Shown piece after piece: positions 14,647 to 21,782 of a DNA stretch of 21,782 bases. Origin of the DNA: Bacillota bacterium (GTDB lineage: Bacteria > Bacillota_E > JAJZYS01 > JAJYTV01); NCBI GenBank assembly GCA_021845645.1, contig JAJZVM010000064.1, positions 1 through 21,782 on the forward strand, read 5' to 3'. Below the pieces are notes generated by a model, which worked only from the letters and a program-made list of their open reading frames with translations, made no database searches and had not been told where the DNA came from. Position 1 is the stretch's first letter; every line of letters starts with the position of its first letter. A program made the translations under genes and the position numbers.

Positions 14647-15040
14647 ATCCACCTCCCGTCACACCGTGGCCAATGGCGGTACGGGCGGGCAGGTGCACAT
14701 CGGCCGCCTGCTCACCCTGATCGGGGTGGCGGCGGCCACCTACGCGTGGGCGCTGAACCCGGTCCTCGCATCGTTGCGCCCCACGGCGGCGCGCAACGCG
14801 CGGCAGGCAATCCTGGCGCGGCGCGTGTCGCACGTGGCGCTTGAGAACCGGCGCCTGGCACAGAAGCTGCGCAAGGAGGAGCGCGCCCTTGCGGCGGACA
14901 CCGCCCACGCCGCCTCGCTGAGCATGACCTTGGCGGACCTCAGGCGCCAGAAGCCCCCGGCGGCACCCGTGACGCCCGCGGTGGGCAACGTCGCCGTGCC
15001 GACTGTGCAGGCGACGACGGGCGCCTCCGGCATGCCGTGA
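14639..15040 (+). CDS. Membrane-anchored coiled-coil protein with putative C-terminal flavinylation motif
   Basis: A 133-residue protein. After a polar N-terminus comes one membrane helix (about 23-46, RLLTLIGVAAATYAWALNPV). A charged helical stretch follows (52-104, with ALENRRLAQKLRKEERALAAD), likely coiled coil, then a Pro/Ala/Val linker and a C-terminus ending VQATTGASGMP. T127-G-A-S130 fits the ApbE target core, S130 being the predicted acceptor, at four residues from the end. The layout (anchor, helical stalk, motif) parallels the preceding protein, yet the sequences otherwise differ. Arginines flank both sides of the membrane helix, so topology is ambiguous. The ATG at 14639 overlaps the preceding stop by eight bases with only a weak GGTGG site, so it depends on coupling. 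No known family recognised. Confidence 0.75.
   Translation: MTRSTSRHTVANGGTGGQVHIGRLLTLIGVAAATYAWALNPVLASLRPTAARNARQAILARRVSHVALENRRLAQKLRKEERALAADTAHAASLSMTLADLRRQKPPAAPVTPAVGNVAVPTVQATTGASGMP
15008..15030 (+). repeat. Direct repeat copy 2, encoding VQATTGASG
   Basis: Second copy of the repeat at 14572-14594, 436 bases downstream, one mismatch in 23. It encodes the C-terminal QATTGASG of the membrane-anchored small protein. Confidence 0.85.
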
Positions 15041-15945
15041 TGATCACCGCGCAGGGCCGCGTCTACAGGTGGCGCGCCATGGCCTCCCCCATCTCGCTAC
15101 ACCTGCCGGACCTCGACGAGGTCCTGGGCCAGGCGGTGGCGCAGGCCATCGCAAGCGACATCGAAACGACCGAGCAGGCCCTTTCGCGCTTCAGGGATAC
15201 GGCTGAACTCGTGTCCCTAAATGCCCGTGTCGGTCAGTGGACCGCCATCTCGGACCGGCTCTACCGAGCGCTCTCTGCCGCCCGCCGGGCCAATCTGCGC
15301 ACAGAGGGCCTGTTCGACCCCCGCGTGCTCGAACGTCTCGAGGCGTACGGCTATGCGGGCGCACCTCATCCGGGCCCCAAGCCGTCGGCCATTTCGGGTC
15401 CGTGGCTGATGCGCAGGCCCCGCAAGCGCGAGGTTATGCTCGGCGCGCGTGTGGACCTCGGCGGCATCGGCAAGGGGCTGGCCGTTCGCTGGGCCGCATC
15501 GATCGCGCAGCACGTCACCGCGAACTACCTGCTGAATGCGGGCGGCGATCTCATTGCCGCCGGTCCTGGCCTTGACGGACAGGGCTGGCAAATCGGCGTG
15601 GAGGATCCGCAGACTCCGGACCTGCTGAGAGCGGCGTTGCGCATATCGACGCGGAAAGCCGTCTGCACATCCTCCGTGGCGCGGCTGCGCTGGACGCAGC
15701 GCAGCGAGCGGGTACACCACCTGATCGATCCGCGCAGCGGTCAGCCGGGCGGCCGGGGGCTCCTGGCGGTGACCGTTTTGGGCAGGGACCCGGCCTGGAG
15801 TGAAGTCCTCAGCAAGACGCTCTTCCTGCACGGCTCAAAAGGCATCGGCAGGGCCGCCGCAGGGCACGCGGCCATCTGGATCGGCCAGGATGGCGAACTC
15901 GGAATGACCGACGAAGCCCAGGCCTTCGTGTTCTGGCGCCCGTGA
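15040..15945 (+). CDS. apbE: ApbE-family FAD:protein FMN transferase
   Basis: Transfers FMN from FAD to a Ser/Thr of target proteins, forming a phosphoester. The 301-residue protein shows the family path: RAMASPISL (12-20), ALSRFRDTAELVSLN (47-61), LFDPRV (91-96), VDLGGIGKGLAV (138-149), NAGGDLIAAG (166-175) and HHLIDPRSGQP (226-236). The C-terminal segment that usually reads ADAxxTALF is WSEVLSKTLF here, so the Asp and Thr that help bind Mg2+ appear as E255 and K259 (T260 adjacent). No signal peptide or lipobox is visible, unlike many exported ApbE proteins. The ATG at 15040 overlaps the preceding stop (TGATG); GTG at 15037 is an alternative. As last gene of the operon it presumably modifies the two VQATTGASG proteins encoded just before it. 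Confidence 0.88.
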   Translation: MITAQGRVYRWRAMASPISLHLPDLDEVLGQAVAQAIASDIETTEQALSRFRDTAELVSLNARVGQWTAISDRLYRALSAARRANLRTEGLFDPRVLERLEAYGYAGAPHPGPKPSAISGPWLMRRPRKREVMLGARVDLGGIGKGLAVRWAASIAQHVTANYLLNAGGDLIAAGPGLDGQGWQIGVEDPQTPDLLRAALRISTRKAVCTSSVARLRWTQRSERVHHLIDPRSGQPGGRGLLAVTVLGRDPAWSEVLSKTLFLHGSKGIGRAAAGHAAIWIGQDGELGMTDEAQAFVFWRP

Positions 15946-16035
15946 TTCAATGGTGTCCTGGAGCCCCGGCTTTGGCCGTGGGGTGGTTGACTGCCTTCAT
16001 GCGACATCCCCTTTCGTTGGCGGCGTCCGCATGCA

Positions 16036-16053
16036 GGGCCGCGCGAACGGCCC
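16036..16053. terminator. Stem-loop between convergent apbE and aldolase genes
   Basis: GGGCCG and CGGCCC flank a six-base loop in the 113-bp convergent spacer 15946-16058. No T-run adjoins it on either strand, so terminator function is tentative. Nothing else is seen in the spacer. Confidence 0.3.
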
Positions 16054-16058
16054 GCCGC

Positions 16059-16700
16059 CTAATGCATGTGGTAGCCGGCGAACGTCTCGCGGATGCGCCT
16101 TGCCTCCGCGCTGTCGAGCGACCTTGGCCCCATCCCCCGCGTCAGAAGGTAGTGGAGAGCCGCCTCATCGGCGGCGATGGCGCAGCTGTACGCCTCCATG
16201 AGGTTGCGTCCCGTGGCGCAGAGGCCGTGGTTGCGCATAAGGCAGGCGCTGGCGCCCGTCTCGAGCAGCAGGTCGGCCGCCTCGCTTGCCAGCAGTGCCG
16301 ACCCGGCCGGGCGGTAGGCGGCCACGGGAAGGTGGAGTCCGATCAAGCCGTGGCCCTCACCCGTGAAGATCGGCACCTCGTTCGTGATCAGCGCGGCGGC
16401 AACCGCGTACGGCGCGTGGTCGTGCCAGACGGCCGAGGCCTGCGGCAGGCGGCGGTAGATCGCGAGGTGCAGTTCGAGCTCGCTCGAGGGCCTTCCCGCA
16501 CGGACGTCGCCGTCGAGGCCGACCACAGCCATATCCCCCGCCCTGAGCCTGAGATAGTCGCTCGCCGTCGGCGTGATCAGAACTTCATCGCCCATGCGCA
16601 CCGAGACGTTGCCGAATGTGCCGCGCAGTACGCCCTCCCTGGCGCCCCGACGCACGAACCGCAGGAGTTCGCGCCGAACAAGTTCCTCCTCTGGCGGCAA
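16059..16700 (-). CDS. Class II aldolase/adducin-family protein
   Basis: A 213-residue zinc-dependent aldolase of the fuculose-phosphate aldolase/ribulose-5-phosphate epimerase type. GTFGNVSVR (in place of GTxGNISxR), ITPTASDY, the catalytic glutamate in SSELELHL, the zinc histidines in HDHAPYAVA and the third histidine in RNHGLCATG are all present. The substrate is usually a phosphorylated keto-sugar cleaved to dihydroxyacetone phosphate or a related product; the exact sugar is unknown. TTG at 16700 is preferred because GAGGAGGG lies six bases before it and homologs begin here; an ATG at 16751 has no ribosome binding site. It is divergent from the Lon gene, with 68 bp between starts. Confidence 0.86.
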   Translation of the reverse strand: MPPEEELVRRELLRFVRRGAREGVLRGTFGNVSVRMGDEVLITPTASDYLRLRAGDMAVVGLDGDVRAGRPSSELELHLAIYRRLPQASAVWHDHAPYAVAAALITNEVPIFTGEGHGLIGLHLPVAAYRPAGSALLASEAADLLLETGASACLMRNHGLCATGRNLMEAYSCAIAADEAALHYLLTRGMGPRSLDSAEARRIRETFAGYHMH

Positions 16701-16768
16701 AGGGATCCCTCCTCGACAAAGGCAGGAGTCTCCTGTCTGCTGCGGAAACATGACACGAGGTGGTCCGA

Positions 16769-19132
16769 GTGGGCTACGCATCGCTCGACCCGCAGACGCT
16801 GCGCTGGCAGCTCGATCCCCAGACTCTCGGCTTCGCATCGACAGAAGAGGTCATCGCGCAAGAGCGCCTCGTCGGCCAGCCGCGTGCGGAGGAGGCGATG
16901 GCGTTCGCCATCTCCCTCAGGCGCCACGGCTACCACATCTATGTTTCCGGGCCGACGGGCACGGGACGCACGACTTACGCTCGGCGCCGCCTCCGCGAGG
17001 CGGCGGAAGATCTGCCGCCCGCGCGCGACTGGCTGTACCTGCCAAACTTCCAGAACCCTCAAGCGCCGCAGGCCGTCGCTGTGGCCGCGGGCACCGGCCC
17101 GCACTTCGCCCAGGCCTTGCGCCAACTTCGCCGCGACCTTTCCGAGCGCCTGCCGCAGGCATTCGCCTCGGACGAATATCGCGCCGCAAGGGACCAGGTG
17201 CTGGAACAGGCTGCGGAGAGCACCGAACGGGAGTTCGCAACGTTCCAGCGCGAGGCGCGCGCGCTCGGTTTCGTGGTCAAGCCGGGGCCCACCGGCTTGC
17301 AGAGCCTGCCGCTCAAGGACGGCCAGCCGCTCGACCAGGAAGCCGTGGCGGCGATGGGCAACGACGAGCGCGAGGAACTCTCGGCAAGGTCGCAGCAGGT
17401 GGCGAAGCTCGGCGAGGCGTTCGTGCGTCAGGCGCACGAAATACAGCTCGTGGCCCAGCGCACCCTGGGCGATCTCGCCATCCAGCGGGCCAGCTACGCG
17501 TCAGCACCGCTCTTCGCCGCGCTGGTCGCCGCCTTCCCCGGCTCCGCCTTCAGTCACCACCTCGGGCAGTTGCAGGAGCGGATCGGCGAGTGGCTCGCGC
17601 TGTTCGTGCCGCCCGATGGCCAGGAAGCTCCGCCCGATCCGGGCTGGTTCGCGGTGAACGCGCTCGTCACGCGCGAGAGCGCGGAAGCCCCCGTCATCTA
17701 CGAGCCCAACCCCTCGTACTACAACCTGATGGGTCGCCTGGAGTACGAAGGCGGGCCCGAAGGATCGCTGCGCACCGGTTTCCACCTCATCCGCGCCGGC
17801 GCCATCCACCAGGCGAACGGCGGCTTCCTGATCGTGCCGGCCCGCGAACTCGTGCAGAACCCGCTTGCCTATGAAGGGTTGAAGCGAGCGCTGCAGCACC
17901 ACGTCGCGCGGATCGAGAACGTCGGGCAGCAGGAGCGCCCGATGCCCACGTCGGGGCTGAGACCGGAGCCCATCCCACTTGACGTGCAGGTGGTGCTCAT
18001 CGGACCGGAGAGCGCCTATCTGCAACTGAGGGAGCTCGACGAGCAGTTCCGCAAGCTGTTCAAGACGCGCGTCGACTTCAGCGCCGACATGGAGAACACG
18101 GCAGAGAACAGGACCGCGATGGCCGGCTTTTTGGCCGGACTCGCCCAGACCCATGGCATACGTCCACTGTCGGCCGATGGCGTGGCACGCATGATGGAAG
18201 AGGCCGCAAGGAACGCAGGTGGCCGCCGGCGCCTCTCCACGCGCATGTCCGACATCATCGAGCTGGCCGTGGAGGCCGATGCCTTTGCGCAGCAGGGCGG
18301 CAGGCACACGATCGACGCGGAAGCGGTCCGGGCGGCCCTCCTTGCCCGGCGCCAGCGCGCCGGGCTACTCGAGGAGCGCATGCTGGAGATGATCCAGCTC
18401 GGCACGATCCGCATCGAGACGAAGGGTACGCGCATCGGCCAGGTCAACGGCCTCACGGTGCTTACCGCGGGGGAGCGGTCGTTCGGGCTTCCTGCCCGCA
18501 TCACTGCACGCACGTACGCGGGATCGGCCGGCGTCGTCGACATCGAACGCGAAATCCAGCTCTCAGGACCGATCCATTCCAAGGGCGTGCTCACGCTCTC
18601 AGGTTACCTCGGCTGGCGGTTCGGGCAGCAGAGGCCGCTCGGCCTGTCGGCCAGCCTGACCATCGAACAGAACTACGGCGGCATCGAGGGAGACTCCGCC
18701 TCATCCACGGAACTCTACGCCATCCTCTCCGATCTGAGCGGTCTTCCCATCCGCCAGGAGATCGCGGTGACGGGGTCGGTGGACCAGGCGGGGCGCATAC
18801 AGCCGATCGGTGGCGTCAACGAAAAAATCGAGGGTTTCTTCGCCGTCTGCAAGGCCCAGGGGCTGACCGGCAGCCAAGGCTGCATGATCCCGCAGCAGAA
18901 CGTCGACGACCTGATGCTTTCGGACGAGGTGCTCGCCGCGGTACGCGACGGCCGGTTCCATGTCTACGCGATCGAGACGATCGAGCAGGGCATCGAGCTG
19001 CTCACCGGCGTCCCGGCCGGCGACGACAGCGACCCGTTCCGTCAGGGCAGCGTGTTCCAGCTCGTCGCGGAGCGTCTGGGCGGCTACGCCGACTCTGTGC
19101 CCGGGCTGTCCGCCCAGGCGCATAGCAAGTAG
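16769..19132 (+). CDS. Lon-family ATP-dependent protease (LonB-like, AAA_32 type)
   Basis: A 787-residue cytoplasmic protein combining an atypical AAA+ region and a C-terminal Lon protease domain. The P-loop is GPTGTGRT (61-68), with Arg where classical Walker A has Lys, as I recall for this subfamily. A long helical insertion follows (about 100-290), then EYEGGPEGSLRTGFHLIRAGAIHQANGGFLI and the AAA small domain. The protease domain starts around 570 and holds the Ser-Lys dyad S643 (GDSASSTE) and K686 (GGVNEKIEGF), 43 residues apart as in E. coli Lon. The N-terminal substrate domain of LonA is absent. GTG at 16769 follows GAGG by eight bases; GTG at 16760 is possible but overlaps that site. 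Substrates are unknown. It is transcribed alone. Confidence 0.9.
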   Translation: MGYASLDPQTLRWQLDPQTLGFASTEEVIAQERLVGQPRAEEAMAFAISLRRHGYHIYVSGPTGTGRTTYARRRLREAAEDLPPARDWLYLPNFQNPQAPQAVAVAAGTGPHFAQALRQLRRDLSERLPQAFASDEYRAARDQVLEQAAESTEREFATFQREARALGFVVKPGPTGLQSLPLKDGQPLDQEAVAAMGNDEREELSARSQQVAKLGEAFVRQAHEIQLVAQRTLGDLAIQRASYASAPLFAALVAAFPGSAFSHHLGQLQERIGEWLALFVPPDGQEAPPDPGWFAVNALVTRESAEAPVIYEPNPSYYNLMGRLEYEGGPEGSLRTGFHLIRAGAIHQANGGFLIVPARELVQNPLAYEGLKRALQHHVARIENVGQQERPMPTSGLRPEPIPLDVQVVLIGPESAYLQLRELDEQFRKLFKTRVDFSADMENTAENRTAMAGFLAGLAQTHGIRPLSADGVARMMEEAARNAGGRRRLSTRMSDIIELAVEADAFAQQGGRHTIDAEAVRAALLARRQRAGLLEERMLEMIQLGTIRIETKGTRIGQVNGLTVLTAGERSFGLPARITARTYAGSAGVVDIEREIQLSGPIHSKGVLTLSGYLGWRFGQQRPLGLSASLTIEQNYGGIEGDSASSTELYAILSDLSGLPIRQEIAVTGSVDQAGRIQPIGGVNEKIEGFFAVCKAQGLTGSQGCMIPQQNVDDLMLSDEVLAAVRDGRFHVYAIETIEQGIELLTGVPAGDDSDPFRQGSVFQLVAERLGGYADSVPGLSAQAHSK

Positions 19133-19143
19133 AACTCCCGGTC

Positions 19144-19179
19144 CTACTACCCTTGCCCGCTTCAGTTCCAAGGTGGTAG
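19144..19179 (+). terminator. Imperfect hairpin after the Lon gene
   Basis: CTACTACCCTTG (19144-19155) can pair with CAAGGTGGTAG (19169-19179) with one G-U and one bulge, starting 12 bases after the stop. No T-run follows. A weak terminator is possible; the element also overlaps a candidate rib promoter. Confidence 0.3.
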
Positions 19180-19182
19180 GAT
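19153..19182 (+). promoter_or_regulatory. Candidate promoter of the riboflavin operon
   Basis: TTGCCC (19153-19158) and TAGGAT (19177-19182), each four of six to consensus, are separated by 18 bp. Transcription would begin near 19189, about 25 bases before the riboswitch, in a locally AT-rich stretch. Confidence 0.35.
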
Positions 19183-19213
19183 GACGTAGTCAAATTACAT
19201 AGTGCTTTGATCC

Positions 19214-19340
19214 TCCTTCAGGGTCCGGTGCAATTCCGAACCGGCGGTGATGGCCTAAGGCCAAGCCCGCGAACTCCAGGCGACTGGAGCCGACCCGGTG
19301 AAATTCCGGGGCCGACCGTTAAAGTCGGGATGGGAGAAGG
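19214..19340 (+). ncRNA. FMN riboswitch (RFN element)
   Basis: The conserved RFN blocks appear in order: GGTGCAATTCCGAACCGGCGGTGA near 19227, AGCCCGCGA near 19264, CCGGTGAAATTCCGGGGCCGAC near 19295 and GTTAAAGTCGGGATGGGAGAAGG ending at 19340. CCTTC at 19214 pairs with GAAGG at the end to close P1. It binds FMN and lowers expression of the downstream riboflavin genes. The terminator-type expression platform follows directly. Confidence 0.95.
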
Positions 19341-19362
19341 GGCTTCATTGGGTATCCCTGCG

Positions 19363-19403
19363 GCCCAAGGAAGGAGTGCCTTCCCTGGGCTCTTTCCTTT
19401 TCC
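19363..19403 (+). terminator. Rho-independent terminator of the FMN riboswitch platform
   Basis: GCCCAAGGAAGG (19363-19374) pairs with CCTTCCCTGGGC (19379-19390) around AGTG, twelve positions with one A-C mismatch, then TCTTTCCTTTTCC. Lying between the aptamer and ribD, it is the regulated terminator expected when FMN is bound. The anti-terminator pairing was not worked out. Confidence 0.8.
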
Positions 19404-19420
19404 AGGTCAGGAGTGATCCC

Positions 19421-20518
19421 TTGTCGTCAGCGGAAGACCAGGCATATCTCGCGCGAGCGTTCGCGTTGGCTGATAGGGCGGTAGTGCGCGTCTCGCCGAA
19501 TCCCAAGGTCGGCGCCGTGCTGGTCCGCAACGGCGCCGTCGTCGGCGAAGGCCTGCACCTCGGTCCAGGCACGGCGCACGCAGAGGCGGCGGCCATCGCA
19601 GCGGCCGGCGAGGCGGCGCGCGGAGCGACGCTCTACGTGACGCTCGAGCCCTGCTGCCACTTTGGTCACACGCCGCCCTGCACCAAGGCGATCATCGCAG
19701 CCGGGATAGCGAGGGTCGTCACGCCGATCGAGGACCCCAACCCGCAGGTGGCGGGCCGCGGCTTTGCGGAGTTGCGCGCTGCCGGCGTCGAGGTCGTGGT
19801 CGGTCCCGGCGCCGACGTCGCGCTGGCGCAGAACGCGGCCTATCTGCACTGGCGCCGCACTGGCCGCCCTTATGTCACCGCGAAGTGGGCCCTCTCGCTC
19901 GGCGGTCAGTCCGCGGCGCGCACCGGACAGAGCCTCTACATGACCGGACCAGAGGCCCGCGCCGAGGCGCATCGCCTGCGAGCCGCGCACGACGCGGTGC
20001 TGGTCGGCATCGGCACGGCGCTCGCGGATGATCCGCAGCTTACGGTGCGCGACGCGCGCGGTCCTTCGCCGCTGCGCGTCGTGCTGGACAGCGAGGCCCG
20101 CCTGCCCGTCTCGTCGCGCATGCTCGCCGCGGAAGGGCGCACGATCGTCTACGTCGGCACTGGCGCGCCGCTTGAGAGGCTGAAGCCGCTCGCCGAGCGC
20201 GCCGAAGTCGTGGCCATCGGGCAGGGACCCAGGCTGCCCCTCAACGCCGTACTGGACGACCTCGGCCGGCGCGATGTCACGTCCCTGCTTGTCGAGGGCG
20301 GGGCGACCGTGCACGGTGAAATGTTCGACCAGACTCTCGTCGATCGCGTGGCGGTCTTCGTTGCACCGCTCGTCCTCGGCGGTCGGACGGCACCGCCCGG
20401 CGTCGCGGGTATCGGCGCGGCGAGCCCGGCCGCAGGTCTTCGCCTGCGGGACGGCAACTGGCGGGTCCTGGGCGCTGACGCGTGTTTCACCGCGACCGTG
20501 AAAAGAGAGGCGACGTGA
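19421..20518 (+). CDS. ribD: Bifunctional riboflavin deaminase/reductase RibD
   Basis: Carries out the second and third steps of riboflavin synthesis: deamination of the pyrimidine formed by GTP cyclohydrolase II, then NADPH reduction of its ribose. The 365-residue protein has an N-terminal cytidine-deaminase-like domain with HAE (H53 and E55, catalytic Glu) and PCCHFGHTPPC (77-87; C78 and C87 complete the zinc site). The C-terminal reductase domain begins near 150 (RPYVTAKWALSLGG, then VGIGTALADDPQLT and LLVEGGATVHGEMF). TTG at 19421 follows AGGAG by eight bases and lies just after the riboswitch terminator. It overlaps ribE by one base. Expression should fall when FMN is plentiful. Confidence 0.95.
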   Translation: MSSAEDQAYLARAFALADRAVVRVSPNPKVGAVLVRNGAVVGEGLHLGPGTAHAEAAAIAAAGEAARGATLYVTLEPCCHFGHTPPCTKAIIAAGIARVVTPIEDPNPQVAGRGFAELRAAGVEVVVGPGADVALAQNAAYLHWRRTGRPYVTAKWALSLGGQSAARTGQSLYMTGPEARAEAHRLRAAHDAVLVGIGTALADDPQLTVRDARGPSPLRVVLDSEARLPVSSRMLAAEGRTIVYVGTGAPLERLKPLAERAEVVAIGQGPRLPLNAVLDDLGRRDVTSLLVEGGATVHGEMFDQTLVDRVAVFVAPLVLGGRTAPPGVAGIGAASPAAGLRLRDGNWRVLGADACFTATVKREAT

Positions 20519-21111
20519 TGTTTACTGGCATCGTGACCGACATCGGCAGCGTTGTAGCGCTGGTCAGCCACGCTGGTGGAGCCCGGATCGCCATCGAGTC
20601 GGATCTCGCCTCGGACCTCGGCGTGGGGGAGTCCATCGCTGTGAACGGCTGCTGCCTCACGGTCACATCCTGCGGCGAGAACCGCTTCACGGCGGACCTC
20701 AGTCCCGAGACACTGTCGCGCACCGCATTCGAGCGCCGTGGCACGGGACAGGACGTCAACCTCGAACGGCCGCTGCAGCTCTCCGACCGCCTGGGCGGGC
20801 ATCTCGTCCAAGGGCACGTGGACGGGCTCGCCCTCCTCACGGGTCTGTCGGCGGAGGGCGACGGCTATAGACTCGTCGTTGATGTGCCGGAACTCCTGCG
20901 CCGTTACATCGCCGTCAAGGGATCCTTCGCGCTGGATGGGATCAGCCTGACGGTAGCGGACTACCACGAAGGGCGGGCGGCAGTCGCGGTGATCCCCTAC
21001 ACGTTTCGGCACACGACGCTGCGGCAGCGGACAGTGGGCGACCCGCTCCACCTCGAGGTGGATGTCATCGCCCGCTATGTTGAAGCTTTGACCCGTACCG
21101 AGGAGGCCTGA
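20518..21111 (+). CDS. ribE: Riboflavin synthase alpha subunit
   Basis: Dismutates two 6,7-dimethyl-8-ribityllumazine molecules to riboflavin, the last step of the pathway. At 197 residues it is the usual length and holds two beta-barrel repeats: MFTGIVTDIGSV with VGESIAVNGCCLTVT and GHLVQGHVDG in the first and second halves, then YIAVKGSFALDGISLTV. The trimer-forming C-terminal helix VIARYVEAL is present. TGATG overlap with ribD implies coupled translation, helped by GAGAGG upstream. Symbol ribE follows Bacillus usage (ribC in E. coli). Confidence 0.95.
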   Translation: MFTGIVTDIGSVVALVSHAGGARIAIESDLASDLGVGESIAVNGCCLTVTSCGENRFTADLSPETLSRTAFERRGTGQDVNLERPLQLSDRLGGHLVQGHVDGLALLTGLSAEGDGYRLVVDVPELLRRYIAVKGSFALDGISLTVADYHEGRAAVAVIPYTFRHTTLRQRTVGDPLHLEVDVIARYVEALTRTEEA

Positions 21112-21113
21112 CC

Positions 21114-21782
21114 ATGTTCGCGAGTGTCGAGGAAGCGGTCGCGGAGATCCGCAGGGGACGCATGATCGTCGTCATCGACGACAAGGACCGGGAGAACGAG
21201 GGGGACATCGTCGCCGCGGCGGAACAGGTGACGCCGGAAATCATCACGTTCATGGCCACGCAGGGCCGAGGTCTGATCTGTCTGCCCTTGGCAAGCGAGC
21301 GCGTCAAGGAACTGCAGCTGCCCCCGATGGTGTCCGAGAACACCGAGCACTGGGAGACCGCATTCACCGTCTCGATGGACGCAAAGGGCGTCTCAACAGG
21401 CATCTCGGCGGCGGACCGCGCCCTCACCGCCCGTCTGGCGGCGGACGCCAAGGTCGGTCCGGACAGCTTCGTGCGCCCAGGACACATCTTCCCGCTCGAG
21501 GCGCAGCCGGGCGGCGTCCTCAAGCGGGCAGGCCACACCGAGGCCGCGGTCGACCTTGCGCGCATGGCCGGAATGTCACCTGCGGCGGTGATCTGCGAGA
21601 TTATGAAGGACGACGGCACCATGGCCCGCACGCCCGACCTGCTCGCCTTCGCGGAGCAACACGGGCTCAAGGTGGTGACGATCGCCGACATCATCCACCA
21701 CCGCCGCCAGCGCGAGCGCCTGGTCGAACGCGTCGGCGAGGCCGAACTGCCGACCCGCTACGGCCACTTCCGCGCGATCGCG
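21114..21782 (+). CDS. ribBA: RibBA bifunctional DHBP synthase/GTP cyclohydrolase II, cut by window end
   Basis: The first 223 codons are visible and the frame is open at the end. Residues 1-205 are a 3,4-dihydroxy-2-butanone-4-phosphate synthase domain: VIDDKDRENEGDIV (20-33), ATQGRGLICLPL, GISAADRALTA, HIFPLEAQPGGVLKRAGHTEAAVDLA and EIMKDDGTMAR. The last residues, ELPTRYGHFRAIA, are the start of a GTP cyclohydrolase II domain, so this is the RibBA fusion and not RibB alone. It makes both precursors, from ribulose 5-phosphate and GTP. ATG at 21114 follows GAGGAGG by seven bases, two bases after the ribE stop. A ribH gene is expected next outside the window. Confidence 0.95.
   Translation, partial: MFASVEEAVAEIRRGRMIVVIDDKDRENEGDIVAAAEQVTPEIITFMATQGRGLICLPLASERVKELQLPPMVSENTEHWETAFTVSMDAKGVSTGISAADRALTARLAADAKVGPDSFVRPGHIFPLEAQPGGVLKRAGHTEAAVDLARMAGMSPAAVICEIMKDDGTMARTPDLLAFAEQHGLKVVTIADIIHHRRQRERLVERVGEAELPTRYGHFRAIA

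Noticed and set aside
16701..16838. Longer aldolase start sites at 16751 or 16838
   Set aside because: They overlap the divergent Lon start region and lack Shine-Dalgarno sequences, while TTG at 16700 has a strong one.
1..21782. CRISPR array, tRNA or rRNA genes
   Set aside because: No regularly spaced repeats and no tRNA- or rRNA-like sequence could be recognised by eye.

Overview
The window is 21.8 kb of GC-rich DNA (about two thirds G+C by eye) packed with bacterial genes. Strong AGGAGG-type ribosome binding sites, frequent TTG/GTG starts, a ribD-ribE-ribBA operon behind an FMN riboswitch and a DUF6125-type protein suggest a high-GC, possibly thermophilic member of the Bacillota (a Symbiobacterium-, Sulfobacillus- or Limnochorda-like lineage). 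This placement is an inference; no rRNA gene is present to settle it.

Layout. (1) 1-4.5 kb: a DUF6125 protein; a leftward XRE-TPR regulator facing a rightward proline dehydrogenase; then a DtxR-family metal repressor and a small SPW-like membrane protein. (2) 8.3-4.5 kb, leftward: an ABC-2 exporter (ATPase, permease) followed by a tightly coupled trio: glyoxalase I-like protein, an HTH/metallo-beta-lactamase fusion resembling glyoxalase II, and a GNAT acetyltransferase. (3) 8.4-13.2 kb, rightward: an operon of GH1 beta-glucosidase, a diaminopimelate-decarboxylase-like PLP enzyme, a PfkB sugar kinase and a GH4 glycosidase, with a perfect palindrome upstream. (4) 13.25-13.6 kb: a spacer holding a decayed fragment of a TnpB (IS200/IS605) zinc ribbon. 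(5) 13.6-15.9 kb: a four-gene, overlapping operon encoding a ferric-reductase-like di-heme membrane protein, two small coiled-coil proteins that end in the same VQATTGASG motif, and an ApbE FMN transferase. (6) 16.06-19.1 kb: a class II aldolase divergent from a Lon-family protease. (7) 19.2 kb to the end: FMN riboswitch with terminator platform, ribD, ribE and a truncated ribBA.

The most interesting system is region 5. The shared C-terminal motif fits the [S/T]GA[T/S] core of the ApbE flavinylation site, so the two small proteins look like minimal carriers of covalent FMN. They would be loaded by the adjacent ApbE and would exchange electrons with the membrane cytochrome. The FMN supply operon lies about 3.5 kb downstream. 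Neither small protein shows a recognisable FMN-binding domain, so this could be an undescribed stalk-and-flavin electron-transfer module. All function calls are from reading the sequence; no database search was run.
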